Assembly (NCBI GenBank): GCA_002501695.1
Contig: DANZ01000022.1
Span: forward strand, 1 to 16,746
Length of the DNA stretch: 16,746 nt
Source: Methanolobus sp. UBA474
GTDB taxonomy: Archaea > Halobacteriota > Methanosarcinia > Methanosarcinales > Methanosarcinaceae
Direction of reading: 5' to 3'
Shown here: positions 1 to 7,212 of the stretch, piece after piece
Layout of the letters: the number at the start of each line of letters is the position of its first letter
Numbering within the stretch: the first letter of the stretch is position 1
Program-made: the position numbers and the translations under genes
Notes under the pieces: model-generated
The model's database searches: none
What the model was told of the DNA's origin: nothing
Seen by the model: only the letters and a program-made list of their open reading frames with translations

Positions 1-1481
1 AGGACAGCGAGTACGGAAAGCGGAAGTGTCATGGACGCATGGGATTCATGCCCGCCGTAATCAGTGCGTGGCTTTCCGAAGAAGGTCATGAAGATCAGCC
101 TGAATATATAGATAGAGGTCAGCAGGGCTGCTGCAATTGAAAGAGTATACGGCACCCAGCCTCCGCCATTTTCACCGAAGAGGTATGCTGCTTCTATGAT
201 AGCATCCTTACTGATGAAACCGCTGAAACCGATGGATGTGCCGGGGATACCTATACCTGCAAGTGCCAGAGCTGCGATGATCATCGTTGCCGCTGTGATC
301 GGCATGACCTTCGCAACTCCTCCGAGCTGTCTCATGTCATGAGTGCCGACAGCATGGATCACACTGCCTGCACACAGGAAGAGCAGAGCTTTGAAGAATG
401 CGTGGTTGATCAGGTGGAAAATGGATATTCCAACTGCTTCAGCTCCTATGGCTGCACCTACACCCAGTCCCAGCATCATGTAACCGAGCTGGCTTATAGT
501 GGAATATGCAAGCACACGCTTCATATCGTTCATCACGATACCCATGGTCGCTGCGAAAATAGCTGTAAAGGCACCGAGGTATGCCACCACCATAAGTGAA
601 TCCGGGGCTGCCATGAACATAGGGAATGTCCTTGCGACCAGATAGACACCGGCTGTAACCATTGTTGCAGCGTGTATGAGAGCGGAGACCGTTGTCGGAC
701 CTTCCATTGCATCCGGAAGCCACACATGCAGGGGGAACTGACCGGACTTACCGACCGCACCGCCGAAGAACAGCAATGTTATCAGAGTCAGGTGGTTCAC
801 CTGGAATCCGAGGACAGGTGTGCTCATTGCAGCAAGCTGTGGGATCTGGCTGAAGATCTCATCGAACTTCAGTATGAATAAGCCCTCCGGAATGGAACCG
901 TTGTATATCCTGAACAGATCAGAGAACAATACAACGATACCTGCAAGGAACATGACATCGCCTATCCTGGTGGTCAGGAAAGCCTTCTTGGCTGCGCTTG
1001 CTGCCGCAGGCTTCTGGTACCAGAATCCGATGAGCAGATATGAGCACAGGCCCACAAGCTCCCATGAGATGAAGAGCTGCAGGATGTTGTCCGAAATGAT
1101 CAGGCTCAGCATTGAAGCCGTGAACAGTGCGGTCTCTGCAAAGTACCTGTACTGGGCCCTGTCATGTGACATGTAACCTGTGGAGTAGATGTGGATAAGC
1201 AGGCTGACGAATGTCACCATTGTCAGCATGACCGCTGCAAGCGGGTCCACAAGTATTCCGAGGTTCAGCATTGCAAACCAGCTGAATGACTGGTTAATTA
1301 CCTGCTCCGGGTTCTGAAGCAGGCCTAATGTGACCAATAAGGAAATAACGAAAGATGTAGCAATTGCTATGATAGGTATGATCGCACCGCCGCTTGGCAG
1401 TTTCTTCCCAAGGAAGAAGGTGAGCACAAAGGCCAGTGCGGGCAAGAGTGGTATTAGGAACGCATAATCGCCTATTGCCAT
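1..1481 (-). CDS. fpoL: F420H2 dehydrogenase subunit FpoL (NuoL/ND5-like), 3' end cut by window edge
   Basis: About 493 codons are open from an ATG at 1481 to the first base of the window; the stop lies outside, so the C-terminal part is missing. The product is the large antiporter-like membrane subunit of F420H2 dehydrogenase, thought to take part in ion translocation as NuoL does in complex I. It is hydrophobic throughout, with many membrane segments. The ND5/NuoL signature is clear around residues 243-282 (KSGQFPLHVWLPDAMEGP followed by SALIHAATMVTAGVYL), including the conserved lysine, the WLPDAMEGPT loop and the histidine of the broken helix. A GAGGTGG ribosome binding site sits inside the end of fpoK, whose stop is 3 bases upstream. 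It is the last fpo gene visible here; fpoM, N and O would be expected next to the left. Confidence 0.96.
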   Translation of the reverse strand, partial: MAIGDYAFLIPLLPALAFVLTFFLGKKLPSGGAIIPIIAIATSFVISLLVTLGLLQNPEQVINQSFSWFAMLNLGILVDPLAAVMLTMVTFVSLLIHIYSTGYMSHDRAQYRYFAETALFTASMLSLIISDNILQLFISWELVGLCSYLLIGFWYQKPAAASAAKKAFLTTRIGDVMFLAGIVVLFSDLFRIYNGSIPEGLFILKFDEIFSQIPQLAAMSTPVLGFQVNHLTLITLLFFGGAVGKSGQFPLHVWLPDAMEGPTTVSALIHAATMVTAGVYLVARTFPMFMAAPDSLMVVAYLGAFTAIFAATMGIVMNDMKRVLAYSTISQLGYMMLGLGVGAAIGAEAVGISIFHLINHAFFKALLFLCAGSVIHAVGTHDMRQLGGVAKVMPITAATMIIAALALAGIGIPGTSIGFSGFISKDAIIEAAYLFGENGGGWVPYTLSIAAALLTSIYIFRLIFMTFFGKPRTDYGGHESHASMTLPLSVLAV

Positions 1482-1484
1482 TTT

Positions 1485-1787
1485 TTACCACCTCAGGATG
1501 TTTAGTTTATCAAGATCGATCATGTCCTTCATTCTAAAGATGGACATCAGTATGGCAAACCCTACTGCGGCCTCCGCAGCTGCCAGTGCGATCACATACA
1601 GAGTAAATACCTGTCCTGTAAGGTTACCGTGGTAGCTTGAAAATGCCACAAGGTTGATGTTTGCGGAGTTTAACATAAGTTCCACACACATCAGCATCCT
1701 GACTCCATTGCGCTGTGTCATGAAGCCGTAAAGGCCTATTGAGAATATGACAGCAGCCAATCCGATGTAGAGTTCTATCGGTATCAT
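1485..1787 (-). CDS. fpoK: F420H2 dehydrogenase subunit FpoK (NuoK/ND4L-like)
   Basis: This 100-residue, three-helix membrane protein is the NuoK/ND4L counterpart of the Fpo complex and is part of the proton-translocating membrane arm. The family pattern is visible: a short first helix, then RNGVRMLMCVELMLNSANIN with the helix-embedded glutamate (ELMLN) conserved in NuoK, then a last helix ending in a charged tail. The ATG at 1787 overlaps the fpoJ2 stop codon (ATGA, 4 bases) and is preceded by GGGAGG, so translation is probably coupled. Length matches the usual size of about 100 residues. Confidence 0.96.
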   Translation of the reverse strand: MIPIELYIGLAAVIFSIGLYGFMTQRNGVRMLMCVELMLNSANINLVAFSSYHGNLTGQVFTLYVIALAAAEAAVGFAILMSIFRMKDMIDLDKLNILRW

Positions 1788-2086
1788 TTGCCAGCCTCCC
1801 CTTTTGCGATATAGATAGCACCCACCATTGCTGAAAGCAGCACGATGGAGAGTAACTCGAAAGGCACCACGAACTGAGTGAATATCAACAGTCCGATACC
1901 CACAATGTTACTCTGATCTTCCAGGTTCTGCGGCAGTTGGTCGACCGCGGGCCAGCTGGTACCAATGACCGATACGATCAAAATAGCCAGGAACAGGAGC
2001 GCAACGATAATTCCCAGTATACGCGGCTTGAAATACCTGTATACCGAGGTGATTATCTGCATTATTGTAAACTGTTTATTCAGCAT
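1784..2086 (-). CDS. fpoJ2: F420H2 dehydrogenase subunit FpoJ2 (C-terminal half of NuoJ/ND6)
   Basis: This 100-residue membrane protein corresponds to the C-terminal part of NuoJ. One predicted helix lies near residues 25-45, then a periplasm-facing loop (SWPAVDQLPQNLEDQS), then a second helix region (GLLIFTQFVVPFELLSIVLL) with the conserved FELLSI glutamate of NuoJ. Together with FpoJ1 it supplies what is one polypeptide in bacteria. I chose the ATG at 2086: GGAG lies 10 bases upstream. The frame could be opened three codons earlier at a TTG (2095), but that would leave almost no spacing to the ribosome binding site. The first 11 bases overlap the end of fpoJ1 in another frame. Confidence 0.92.
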   Translation of the reverse strand: MLNKQFTIMQIITSVYRYFKPRILGIIVALLFLAILIVSVIGTSWPAVDQLPQNLEDQSNIVGIGLLIFTQFVVPFELLSIVLLSAMVGAIYIAKGEAGK

Positions 2087-2354
2087 CTGTACCAAACTCC
2101 TTTTTCGTGAGCATTACAGCGAACAGTATGAGTACTCCAATAGCTCCTATGTAGACCAGCACCTGGACGACGCCCAGGAACTGAGCATTGAGCAGGATGT
2201 ACAGGCCTGCGACGACAAACATGGTAAATACCAGTGACAGCGCAGCTCTGACCACATCCTTTGCGGTCACTACGAACAGTGCGAACATGATAGCTGCCAT
2301 AGCCATTATTGCAAAGACAGCCAGATGCAGTATTGTGCCTATTGAGGTGTCCAT
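2076..2354 (-). CDS. fpoJ1: F420H2 dehydrogenase subunit FpoJ1 (N-terminal half of NuoJ/ND6)
   Basis: This 92-residue protein has three hydrophobic segments and matches the N-terminal half of NuoJ. The third helix carries the diagnostic VQVLVYIGAIGVLILFAVML stretch, which in complex I contains the pi-bulge helix at the junction with NuoK. The start at 2354 has an excellent GGAGGTGA ribosome binding site about 5 bases upstream and overlaps the fpoI 3' end by 16 bases. The chain ends in a charged tail (TKKEFGTDAE) where bacterial NuoJ would continue into the part encoded here by fpoJ2. Confidence 0.94.
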   Translation of the reverse strand: MDTSIGTILHLAVFAIMAMAAIMFALFVVTAKDVVRAALSLVFTMFVVAGLYILLNAQFLGVVQVLVYIGAIGVLILFAVMLTKKEFGTDAE

Positions 2355-2782
2355 CTGCTCACCTCCTTACCTGCCTCTTTCTCAGCATTGATATCAACTT
2401 CTCTTGCCAGCATATCAGGCGTAAAGAGCAGATCACAGTGATCATAGCGTATTATGCCTGTCAGGTACACCTTGGTGTTTGACAATGCCTCCTGCGGACA
2501 CTGATCTATACAAAGACCGCAGAAAAGACAGTGGCCTATATCTATTGAAGGGAACCATCTCATCTTATCACTCGTTGGACCGACCCTTGCCCTTACTATC
2601 TTGATAGCATTATTCGGACATGTATTGGCACATATTCCACAGCCGATACATTTGCTTTTGTCAAGTTTCTGAAGCCCCCTGAACCTGTCTGAAAGCCTTG
2701 TGGGTACTTCCGGACACATCCTTGTAACCGGGGGGCCGAAATAGATGTTCTTAACGGCTCTTATAATGTTCTTGATAACCAT
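2339..2782 (-). CDS. fpoI: F420H2 dehydrogenase subunit FpoI, 2x[4Fe-4S] ferredoxin-like (NuoI)
   Basis: This 147-residue peripheral electron-transfer subunit carries two [4Fe-4S] clusters between the F420-oxidising module and FpoB. With the chosen start, cluster ligands are C45, C48, C51, C55 (CIGCGICANTCP) and C85, C88, C91, C95 (CLFCGLCIDQCP), the same arrangement as NuoI. A basic N-terminus (VIKNIIRAVKNIYFGPPVT) resembles the membrane-facing NuoI N-terminus. The ATG at 2782 is preferred because GGGAG lies about 10 bases upstream, 5 bases after the fpoH stop. The frame can be opened 13 codons earlier (2821), but that would intrude 34 bases into fpoH and add residues the family lacks. Confidence 0.95.
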   Translation of the reverse strand: MVIKNIIRAVKNIYFGPPVTRMCPEVPTRLSDRFRGLQKLDKSKCIGCGICANTCPNNAIKIVRARVGPTSDKMRWFPSIDIGHCLFCGLCIDQCPQEALSNTKVYLTGIIRYDHCDLLFTPDMLAREVDINAEKEAGKEVSRWTPQ

Positions 2783-2787
2783 TTTTT

Positions 2788-3813
2788 TCACACTCCCAGC
2801 AGACCTAATGCGATTACCCATCCCAGGTTAAGGATGGCTAAGGGGAGCAGCTTTTTCCAGCTAATGTCTACTACCTGGTCGATCCTGAACCTTGGGACAG
2901 ACCACCTGAGCATTATGACGAACAGCATCACAAGCACCACTTTCAGCAGGAAGAAGACTGTCGGCAGGATTATTCCAAGGATATTGTTGGAGGTCAATAA
3001 TGCAGGCAGGTTCCAGCCGCCAAGGAAAAGCAGCACAACGAGCATTGAACCCAGGATAAGATGGATGTATTCTGCAAAGAACCCAAGACCGAACCTCATA
3101 CCTGTATATTCGGTGATCCATCCTGCGATGAGCTCTTCCTCGGACTCGTTCTGGTCGAAGGGAAGACGCCCCATGTCAGCCATAAGTGCGATGAAGAACA
3201 CGATAAATCCAATAGGTTGCTTGAAAATAAACCACAGGGGACTTTGAGCCTGTGCGATTTCCACAACGTTCAGCGAACCTGCCATGATGGCAACACTGAC
3301 GATACTGATGCCCAGAGGAACCTCATACCCGATCATGCGTGCGAAGTTCCTGAAAGCACCCAGAAGGGAATACTTGTTATTGGAACTGTATGCGACCATG
3401 AAGATGCCTATGATGGAGATAGCGGATACGGCCTCGATATACAGTATGCTGATATCCATATCGGTGGCAGCTATCGGATAAGTATCACCGTTGATGATTA
3501 TCGCACCAAAAGGAAGAGCAACAAGTACAAGGAAAACAGAACCCATCATCATAATAGGTGCCGCAACGAAAAGTAAACGGTCAGCGTTCTTAGGTATAAT
3601 ATCCTCTTTAGTGAACAGCTTGATGGCGTCTGCTACCAGTTGGAGCAAACCGTGAGGACCCGTCCTCATCGGACCATATCTCTGCTGGATATCGGCTGAG
3701 AGTTTACGCTCGAACCAGACAGCTGCCATAGCACCAAGGAATATGGCACCCATCAGGCAAAGACCAAGAATACCTCTTGCAAGAGGATTGAATAGGATTT
3801 CCGGTAATTCCAT
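2788..3813 (-). CDS. fpoH: F420H2 dehydrogenase subunit FpoH (NuoH/ND1-like)
   Basis: This 341-residue integral membrane subunit is the NuoH/ND1 counterpart, linking the hydrophilic module to the ion-translocating arm and forming part of the methanophenazine pocket. Visible signatures are RKLSADIQQRYGPMRTGPHG near the N-terminus, DAIKLFTKEDIIP, and the acidic loop RLPFDQNESEEELIAGW followed by TEYTGMRFGLGFFAEY. About eight hydrophobic segments are present, as in the family. I chose the ATG at 3813 because AGGTGAT lies about 5 bases upstream. A GTG three codons earlier (3822) overlaps the fpoD stop by 4 bases and has GAGGT about 6 bases upstream, so it is an acceptable alternative. Confidence 0.95.
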   Translation of the reverse strand: MELPEILFNPLARGILGLCLMGAIFLGAMAAVWFERKLSADIQQRYGPMRTGPHGLLQLVADAIKLFTKEDIIPKNADRLLFVAAPIMMMGSVFLVLVALPFGAIIINGDTYPIAATDMDISILYIEAVSAISIIGIFMVAYSSNNKYSLLGAFRNFARMIGYEVPLGISIVSVAIMAGSLNVVEIAQAQSPLWFIFKQPIGFIVFFIALMADMGRLPFDQNESEEELIAGWITEYTGMRFGLGFFAEYIHLILGSMLVVLLFLGGWNLPALLTSNNILGIILPTVFFLLKVVLVMLFVIMLRWSVPRFRIDQVVDISWKKLLPLAILNLGWVIALGLLGV

Positions 3814-3818
3814 AATTA

Positions 3819-4943
3819 TCACCTGTCAACCTCACTGGTACATGTGTCCATACTTCCGGCAATAGCCACGATATCAGCGATCTTGACTCCCTTGAGGAGC
3901 GGAGGCAATGTCTGCAGCGTCGGGTAAACCGGCCCTCTTATCTTGACACGGTAAGGTTTGTCAGAACCGTCAGACACCATATAGAATCCCATTTCGCCCC
4001 TTGGGTCTTCCACACGGTGGAATACCTCTCCGGCAGGCACTCTCATAACGGGCGTCCTGCGTCCATAGGCTGTACCCTCCGGGAATAATGGTCCCTTTGG
4101 GATCTGATCGAGGCACTGCTCAATGATGTACATGCTCTCACGCATCTCATCCAGGCGCACCTGCACTCTTGCATAGACATCGCCGGCTTTCTGAACGCAC
4201 ACCTTAAAATCCAGATCAGGGTAGACAAGATAAGGCTCGTCCCTGCGGATATCAAAAGCAACTCCTGTTGCCCTCAGAGGCGGTCCGGAGACTCCGATAT
4301 CCTTTGCGACTTCCGCAGTAAGCACACCAATACCGACGGTCCTTGACCGATATATCTCATCGGAACTGAAAAGCTCCTCATAGGAATCAATGGCTTTTCT
4401 CAGGTTCACGAAAACACGCTGCACATCGTCCTTGAACCCTTCAGGCAGGTCGTCCTTCACACCACCAAAACGCAGGAAACTGTGTGTGACACGCGCACCT
4501 GTAACAGAGTCCATCAGGGTCATTACATCTTCCCTGTCCCTGATGGTGTACATGAACATGCTCACAAAACCAACAAAAGAAGCATATTCTCCCATGCCCA
4601 GCAAATGGCTCTGTATCCTGGAAAACTCTTCCATTATAACTCGAATGTACTGAGCTCTCGGAGGTACTTCTATATCTGCAAGTTTCTCAACACATCCGAC
4701 ATATGCTTCCTCGTTAGTCAGTGCCGCAAGGTAGCATATTCTGTCCACAATAGTTATGCCCTGGAGATATGTCTTGTTTTCAAGTATCTTTTCGATCCCC
4801 TTGTGGATCCAGCCCATTTCCACCTCGGAGTCCACAACCGTCTCACCCCTCAGTTTAGCGTTAAGCCTGAATGGCCCAGGCATCATGGGGTGCTGCGGTC
4901 CGAGGTGCACTATCATTTCAGAAGGTCCAACTTTTTCGTCCAT
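3819..4943 (-). CDS. fpoD: F420H2 dehydrogenase subunit FpoD (NuoD/49 kDa-like)
   Basis: This 374-residue hydrophilic subunit is related to NuoD and to the large subunit of [NiFe] hydrogenases. It forms the electron-acceptor site with FpoB and FpoH; in this complex the acceptor is methanophenazine rather than a quinone. HLGPQHP at residues 13-19 and EMGWIHKGIEKILE are family hallmarks, followed by CYLAALTNEEAY and FSRIQSHLLGMGEY. The C-terminal VYPTLQTLPPLLKG and MDTCTSEVDR end matches NuoD in lacking the two paired nickel-binding cysteine motifs of hydrogenases. The start at 4943 lies 9 bases after the fpoC stop. Length fits the archaeal family. Confidence 0.97.
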   Translation of the reverse strand: MDEKVGPSEMIVHLGPQHPMMPGPFRLNAKLRGETVVDSEVEMGWIHKGIEKILENKTYLQGITIVDRICYLAALTNEEAYVGCVEKLADIEVPPRAQYIRVIMEEFSRIQSHLLGMGEYASFVGFVSMFMYTIRDREDVMTLMDSVTGARVTHSFLRFGGVKDDLPEGFKDDVQRVFVNLRKAIDSYEELFSSDEIYRSRTVGIGVLTAEVAKDIGVSGPPLRATGVAFDIRRDEPYLVYPDLDFKVCVQKAGDVYARVQVRLDEMRESMYIIEQCLDQIPKGPLFPEGTAYGRRTPVMRVPAGEVFHRVEDPRGEMGFYMVSDGSDKPYRVKIRGPVYPTLQTLPPLLKGVKIADIVAIAGSMDTCTSEVDR

Positions 4944-4952
4944 AATAAATCC

Positions 4953-5429
4953 TCACACCAGGTTCCTAGCTGTTTTATTGGGGAAGCCTTTGTAGTCCTT
5001 CCTGAGAGGCCATTCACCAAGCATGTCTTCCGGAAGCACAAGAGGCTTCAGATCAGGATGGTTAAGATACTTCACACCGAACAGTTCATAGGTCTCTCTT
5101 TCGTACCAATTGGCATTCCAGTATACATCTACAACAGACTCTATCTCAGGGTTGTCCCTTGGCAGGATAGCCTTTAAAGTAAGTATCACCGAATGTTCAT
5201 ACGAGCCAATGACATACACTACCTCGATCTCATTCCTTCCCGGGTAGTCAACACCGAATTCACAGCAGAGGTGCCCGAAAGACAGGTTCTTTTTGAGATA
5301 TGTGCATACATCCTTCACGCTTTCAGGCTTCACTTTAGCGAATATCCGTATATTAGATCCCACTTTTGTATCGTAGACAGCATCCGGGAACTGGGTGGAA
5401 AGTGAATCTATCATTGTATTAGCATCCAT
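4953..5429 (-). CDS. fpoC: F420H2 dehydrogenase subunit FpoC (NuoC/30 kDa-like)
   Basis: This 158-residue soluble subunit is homologous to NuoC and is structural in the connecting module with FpoB, D and I. The family signature is at the C-terminus: NANWYERETYELFGVKYL, then the HPDLKPLVLPEDM stretch, then WPLRKDYKGF. The start at 5429 lies 10 bases after the fpoB stop and is preceded by GAGGTGA. No cofactor-binding residues are expected in this family and none are seen. Confidence 0.96.
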   Translation of the reverse strand: MDANTMIDSLSTQFPDAVYDTKVGSNIRIFAKVKPESVKDVCTYLKKNLSFGHLCCEFGVDYPGRNEIEVVYVIGSYEHSVILTLKAILPRDNPEIESVVDVYWNANWYERETYELFGVKYLNHPDLKPLVLPEDMLGEWPLRKDYKGFPNKTARNLV

Positions 5430-5439
5430 TTAAATCACC

Positions 5440-5967
5440 TCAATACTCCGTACCTCTATCCTGCTTGGCCTCGATCTTTTTCTGCAGCTCAAAAAATCCC
5501 TGGATGAGCGCTTCACATCTTGGAGGACAGCCCGGAACGAAAACATCCACCGGGAAGACCTCATCCACGTTCTGGTGAGTGCTGTAAGATTCATAGAAAG
5601 GACCGCCGCTGATAGCACAGTCTCCGAAAGCTATGACCCACTTTGGAGATGGCATCTGCTCCCAGATCCTCTTCAGAGCAGGCAGGTACTTCTTGGTCAC
5701 ATATCCACTGATGATAAGCACGTCTGCATGCCTGGGAGAGTTCCTGGGGATAATTCCGAAACGGTCTGTATCATAATGTGCCATACCCGTGGAGAGCAGC
5801 TCCACACCACAGCATCCCATCGCATTGACCATGAACCATAGTGAATTTTTCCGTCCCCAGTTGAGAATATCCTGAGCCTTGGTCTTTTTCACAAAGTCGC
5901 TGATGACATTGCGGTCGGTCAGTGTGACGCCCGGGATCTCTTCATAATCAGTTTGCTCTACTGCCAC
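5440..5967 (-). CDS. fpoB: F420H2 dehydrogenase subunit FpoB (NuoB/PSST-like, cluster N2)
   Basis: This 175-residue subunit carries the terminal [4Fe-4S] cluster equivalent to N2, which hands electrons to methanophenazine. Four ligand positions are intact: the tandem cysteines C52-C53 (MGCCGVE), C117 (FGDCAISGG) and C147 (VPGCPPRCE). The start is a GTG at 5967, with a strong AAGGAGG about 7 bases upstream. The gene overlaps the 3' end of fpoA by 10 bases, so its ribosome binding site lies within fpoA and translation is probably coupled. Length is normal for the family. Confidence 0.97.
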   Translation of the reverse strand: MAVEQTDYEEIPGVTLTDRNVISDFVKKTKAQDILNWGRKNSLWFMVNAMGCCGVELLSTGMAHYDTDRFGIIPRNSPRHADVLIISGYVTKKYLPALKRIWEQMPSPKWVIAFGDCAISGGPFYESYSTHQNVDEVFPVDVFVPGCPPRCEALIQGFFELQKKIEAKQDRGTEY

Positions 5968-6347
5968 TTAAGAGCCTCCTTCTTCAACAGGTATACGTAT
6001 CCAAACAATACAACAAAAATAAAGACCAGCATTTCAACGGTTGCTATCTCAGTGATCCCGTGACCCTGGAAGATCATGGCCCACGGATAAAGGAACAGGA
6101 CTTCGATATCAAATAGAACAAAAGCAATAGCATAAAGATAATATTCGACATTGAACTGTATCCTTGCATCCCCGATAGGAACGGAACCAGCCTCGTAGGT
6201 CTCGTATTTTGAAACTCCTCTGCTCCTTGGGCTTAAAGTCTTCACAAGGAACATGGTCATAGGAGGCATCAAAATTGCCACAACAAGGATGATCGCAACC
6301 GGTATGTAACTGTATATTATGTTACTTATATCGATTATTCCTGACAT
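5958..6347 (-). CDS. fpoA: F420H2 dehydrogenase subunit FpoA (NuoA/ND3-like), first gene of the operon
   Basis: This 129-residue protein has three hydrophobic segments and is the NuoA/ND3 counterpart in the membrane arm. The diagnostic region is KYETYEAGSVPIGDARIQFN, then EYYLYAIAFVLFDIEVLFLY with the conserved FDIEV acidic pair; NuoA has the same arrangement (YECG...FDVE). The usual cysteine of the YECG loop is alanine here (YEAGS). The ATG at 6347 has CAGGAGAATC just upstream. It is the promoter-proximal gene; no fpo gene is seen upstream, so the F420-oxidising subunit FpoF is not adjacent on this side. Confidence 0.96.
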   Translation of the reverse strand: MSGIIDISNIIYSYIPVAIILVVAILMPPMTMFLVKTLSPRSRGVSKYETYEAGSVPIGDARIQFNVEYYLYAIAFVLFDIEVLFLYPWAMIFQGHGITEIATVEMLVFIFVVLFGYVYLLKKEALKWQ

Positions 6348-6350
6348 AAA

Positions 6351-6394
6351 GATTCTCCTGATAGTTATTACGTAGACAGATTAGATGTATAAAA
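6351..6394 (-). promoter_or_regulatory. Probable fpo operon promoter and ribosome binding site
   Basis: On the minus strand, TTTTATACAT (6394-6385) is preceded by purine-rich AAGGAG and resembles an archaeal TATA box with its BRE. A start about 25 bases downstream would fall near 6363 and give a leader of about 16 nucleotides carrying the CAGGAGAATC ribosome binding site (6360-6351). A second, weaker candidate is CGTATATGAA (6424-6415), which would give a leader of about 45 nucleotides. Confidence 0.55.
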
Positions 6395-6561
6395 CTCCTT
6401 CCGTGTGATTTTTTTCATATACGCGCATTCACAACTTTATGATATAGAATATATCTTCTGATATATTTTTCAATAGAGCGAGTTGACTACTAATTGATAA
6501 CAATTCATCATATTTAAATTGTGGCAAGTGAGGTTCTAGGTCTCCAAAACAGCATCCTATT
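6395..6561. other. AT-rich region upstream of the fpo promoter, no gene seen
   Basis: This stretch is distinctly AT-rich and has no convincing coding frame on either strand. It contains a perfect inverted repeat GATATA-gaa-TATATC (6441-6455), and a related GATATATT follows at 6460. The position upstream of the fpo TATA box would suit a regulator site, but no binding protein can be named. Confidence 0.4.
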
Positions 6562-6584
6562 AAAAAAACCATAACTATTATGGT
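6562..6584 (-). terminator. Hairpin plus T-tract terminator, minus strand
   Basis: Read on the minus strand, ACCATAA-tag-TTATGGT forms a perfect 7-bp stem with a 3-base loop (6584-6568), followed directly by a run of T residues (6568-6562). This is the classic intrinsic layout. It would stop transcripts from the ABM gene region about 215 bases before fpoA, insulating the fpo promoter. The T run alone could suffice in archaea. Confidence 0.6.
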
Positions 6585-6916
6585 GGTCGTCTTCAAGCCT
6601 GCCCCAACAGGAAGTAGCGGCAAAAAGCAACTAGAAAAAAATCAGGCAGCTGATACTGTAACTGCACTACTGGCTAAGGTGATATACGTGCTCGGACGAT
6701 ATGTGGTCGCGCACTGCCTGCAGCTCGTTGAAAGAGCTTCACGCTGCAACCTTCAGGAGGCCCGATACAACAGTACCTGACGACGCGGCGCACCTTGACA
6801 ACGACAAGGACGGCAAGCAATGACTCCCGGTCCACCCGCCAACAGCACTACCAGAGCGCTTCGGCCACGCTGCTCCTATGAGGTCTTGCGTCCTGCACAT
6901 GACTGATCCTCCGCGA
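6585..6916. other. Unassigned, GC-richer stretch with no recognised gene
   Basis: About 330 bases between the terminator and the ABM gene. The part from about 6750 to 6910 is visibly richer in G and C than the flanking AT-rich sequence. Short open frames exist on both strands, but none gives a protein I recognise, and good-looking frames switch repeatedly, as in decayed coding DNA. A small inverted repeat CCTTG-acaacga-CAAGG lies at about 6792-6808. The one frame with a good ribosome binding site is listed separately. Confidence 0.35.
6739..6900 (-). CDS. Possible small ORF (53 residues), unknown function
   Basis: An ATG at 6900 has a strong GGAGG ribosome binding site 7 bases upstream (6912-6908), 16 bases past the ABM stop, so it would sit second in the same transcript. 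The 53-residue product is rich in Ser, Gly and Ala (MCRTQDLIGAAWPKRSGS at the start, SGLLKVAA at the end) and matches no family I know. The unusual composition and the competing frames make it equally likely to be the remains of a longer gene broken by frameshifts. Confidence 0.25.
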   Translation of the reverse strand: MCRTQDLIGAAWPKRSGSAVGGWTGSHCLPSLSLSRCAASSGTVVSGLLKVAA

Positions 6917-7210
6917 TCATTTCTGTTTCCTGTGGACAATAACATCGAAAACTGACAGTGTTGGAGTGGCTCCCACAGCCTCAAATATCTGCACACCTGT
7001 CGGCTTGACACCTGAAGCGCGCATCTTCTCCAATGCTTCACGGCTGGCCCAGACTGTGATGATCCGGAATACACTGGCATCCCGCGTGTCACGGACCAGG
7101 AATGTCTCGAAGATATCAGGTGGGATCTGCGCAGTCCTTTCCCGATAGGCATGCTCAAGATCGCTGACCCTATCTGCTGCCACCGGTGCCTCAAGAACAG
7201 TGATTGCCAT
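6917..7210 (-). CDS. Antibiotic biosynthesis monooxygenase (ABM) domain protein
   Basis: A 97-residue protein with the layout of the small ferredoxin-like-fold ABM/YgiN group: an N-terminal beta strand (MAITVLEAPV), a helix (DRVSDLEHAYRERTAQIP), then FETFLVRDTRDASVFRIITV and the typical WASREALEKM segment, ending in a strand (SVFDVIVHRKQK). Members are usually small dimeric heme- or quinone-handling oxygenases or scavengers; the substrate cannot be told. The ATG at 7210 is chosen because GGAGGT lies exactly 6 bases upstream (7222-7217); the frame extends further but that part shows no domain. Its ribosome binding site lies inside the end of the AHSA1 remnant, whose stop is 2 bases before this ATG. 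Confidence 0.8.
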   Translation of the reverse strand: MAITVLEAPVAADRVSDLEHAYRERTAQIPPDIFETFLVRDTRDASVFRIITVWASREALEKMRASGVKPTGVQIFEAVGATPTLSVFDVIVHRKQK

Positions 7211-7212
7211 GC

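Noticed and set aside
439..1176. Several frames of 60-118 codons opposite or across fpoL
   Set aside because: They are out-of-frame readings of the fpoL coding region, which is continuous and matches NuoL throughout.
4482..5177. Plus-strand 231-codon frame across fpoD and fpoC
   Set aside because: Long but antisense to two clearly recognised genes; no ribosome binding site and no family match.
6429..6623. Minus-strand 64-codon frame with a hydrophobic start
   Set aside because: It would start at TTG without a ribosome binding site and contains the hairpin/T-tract terminator; no family resemblance.
6580..6780. Plus-strand 66-codon frame (MVVVFKPAPTG...)
   Set aside because: No ribosome binding site, no recognisable domain, and it lies across the terminator stem; considered as a transposase fragment but no catalytic motif or terminal repeats were found.
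6739..6910. Possible arsenate reductase (ArsC-like) remnant on the minus strand
   Set aside because: A few residues in shifting frames (C-A-G-R, then a SSVAEALW stretch) suggested it, but it needs several frameshifts in 60 bases and no active-site context follows.
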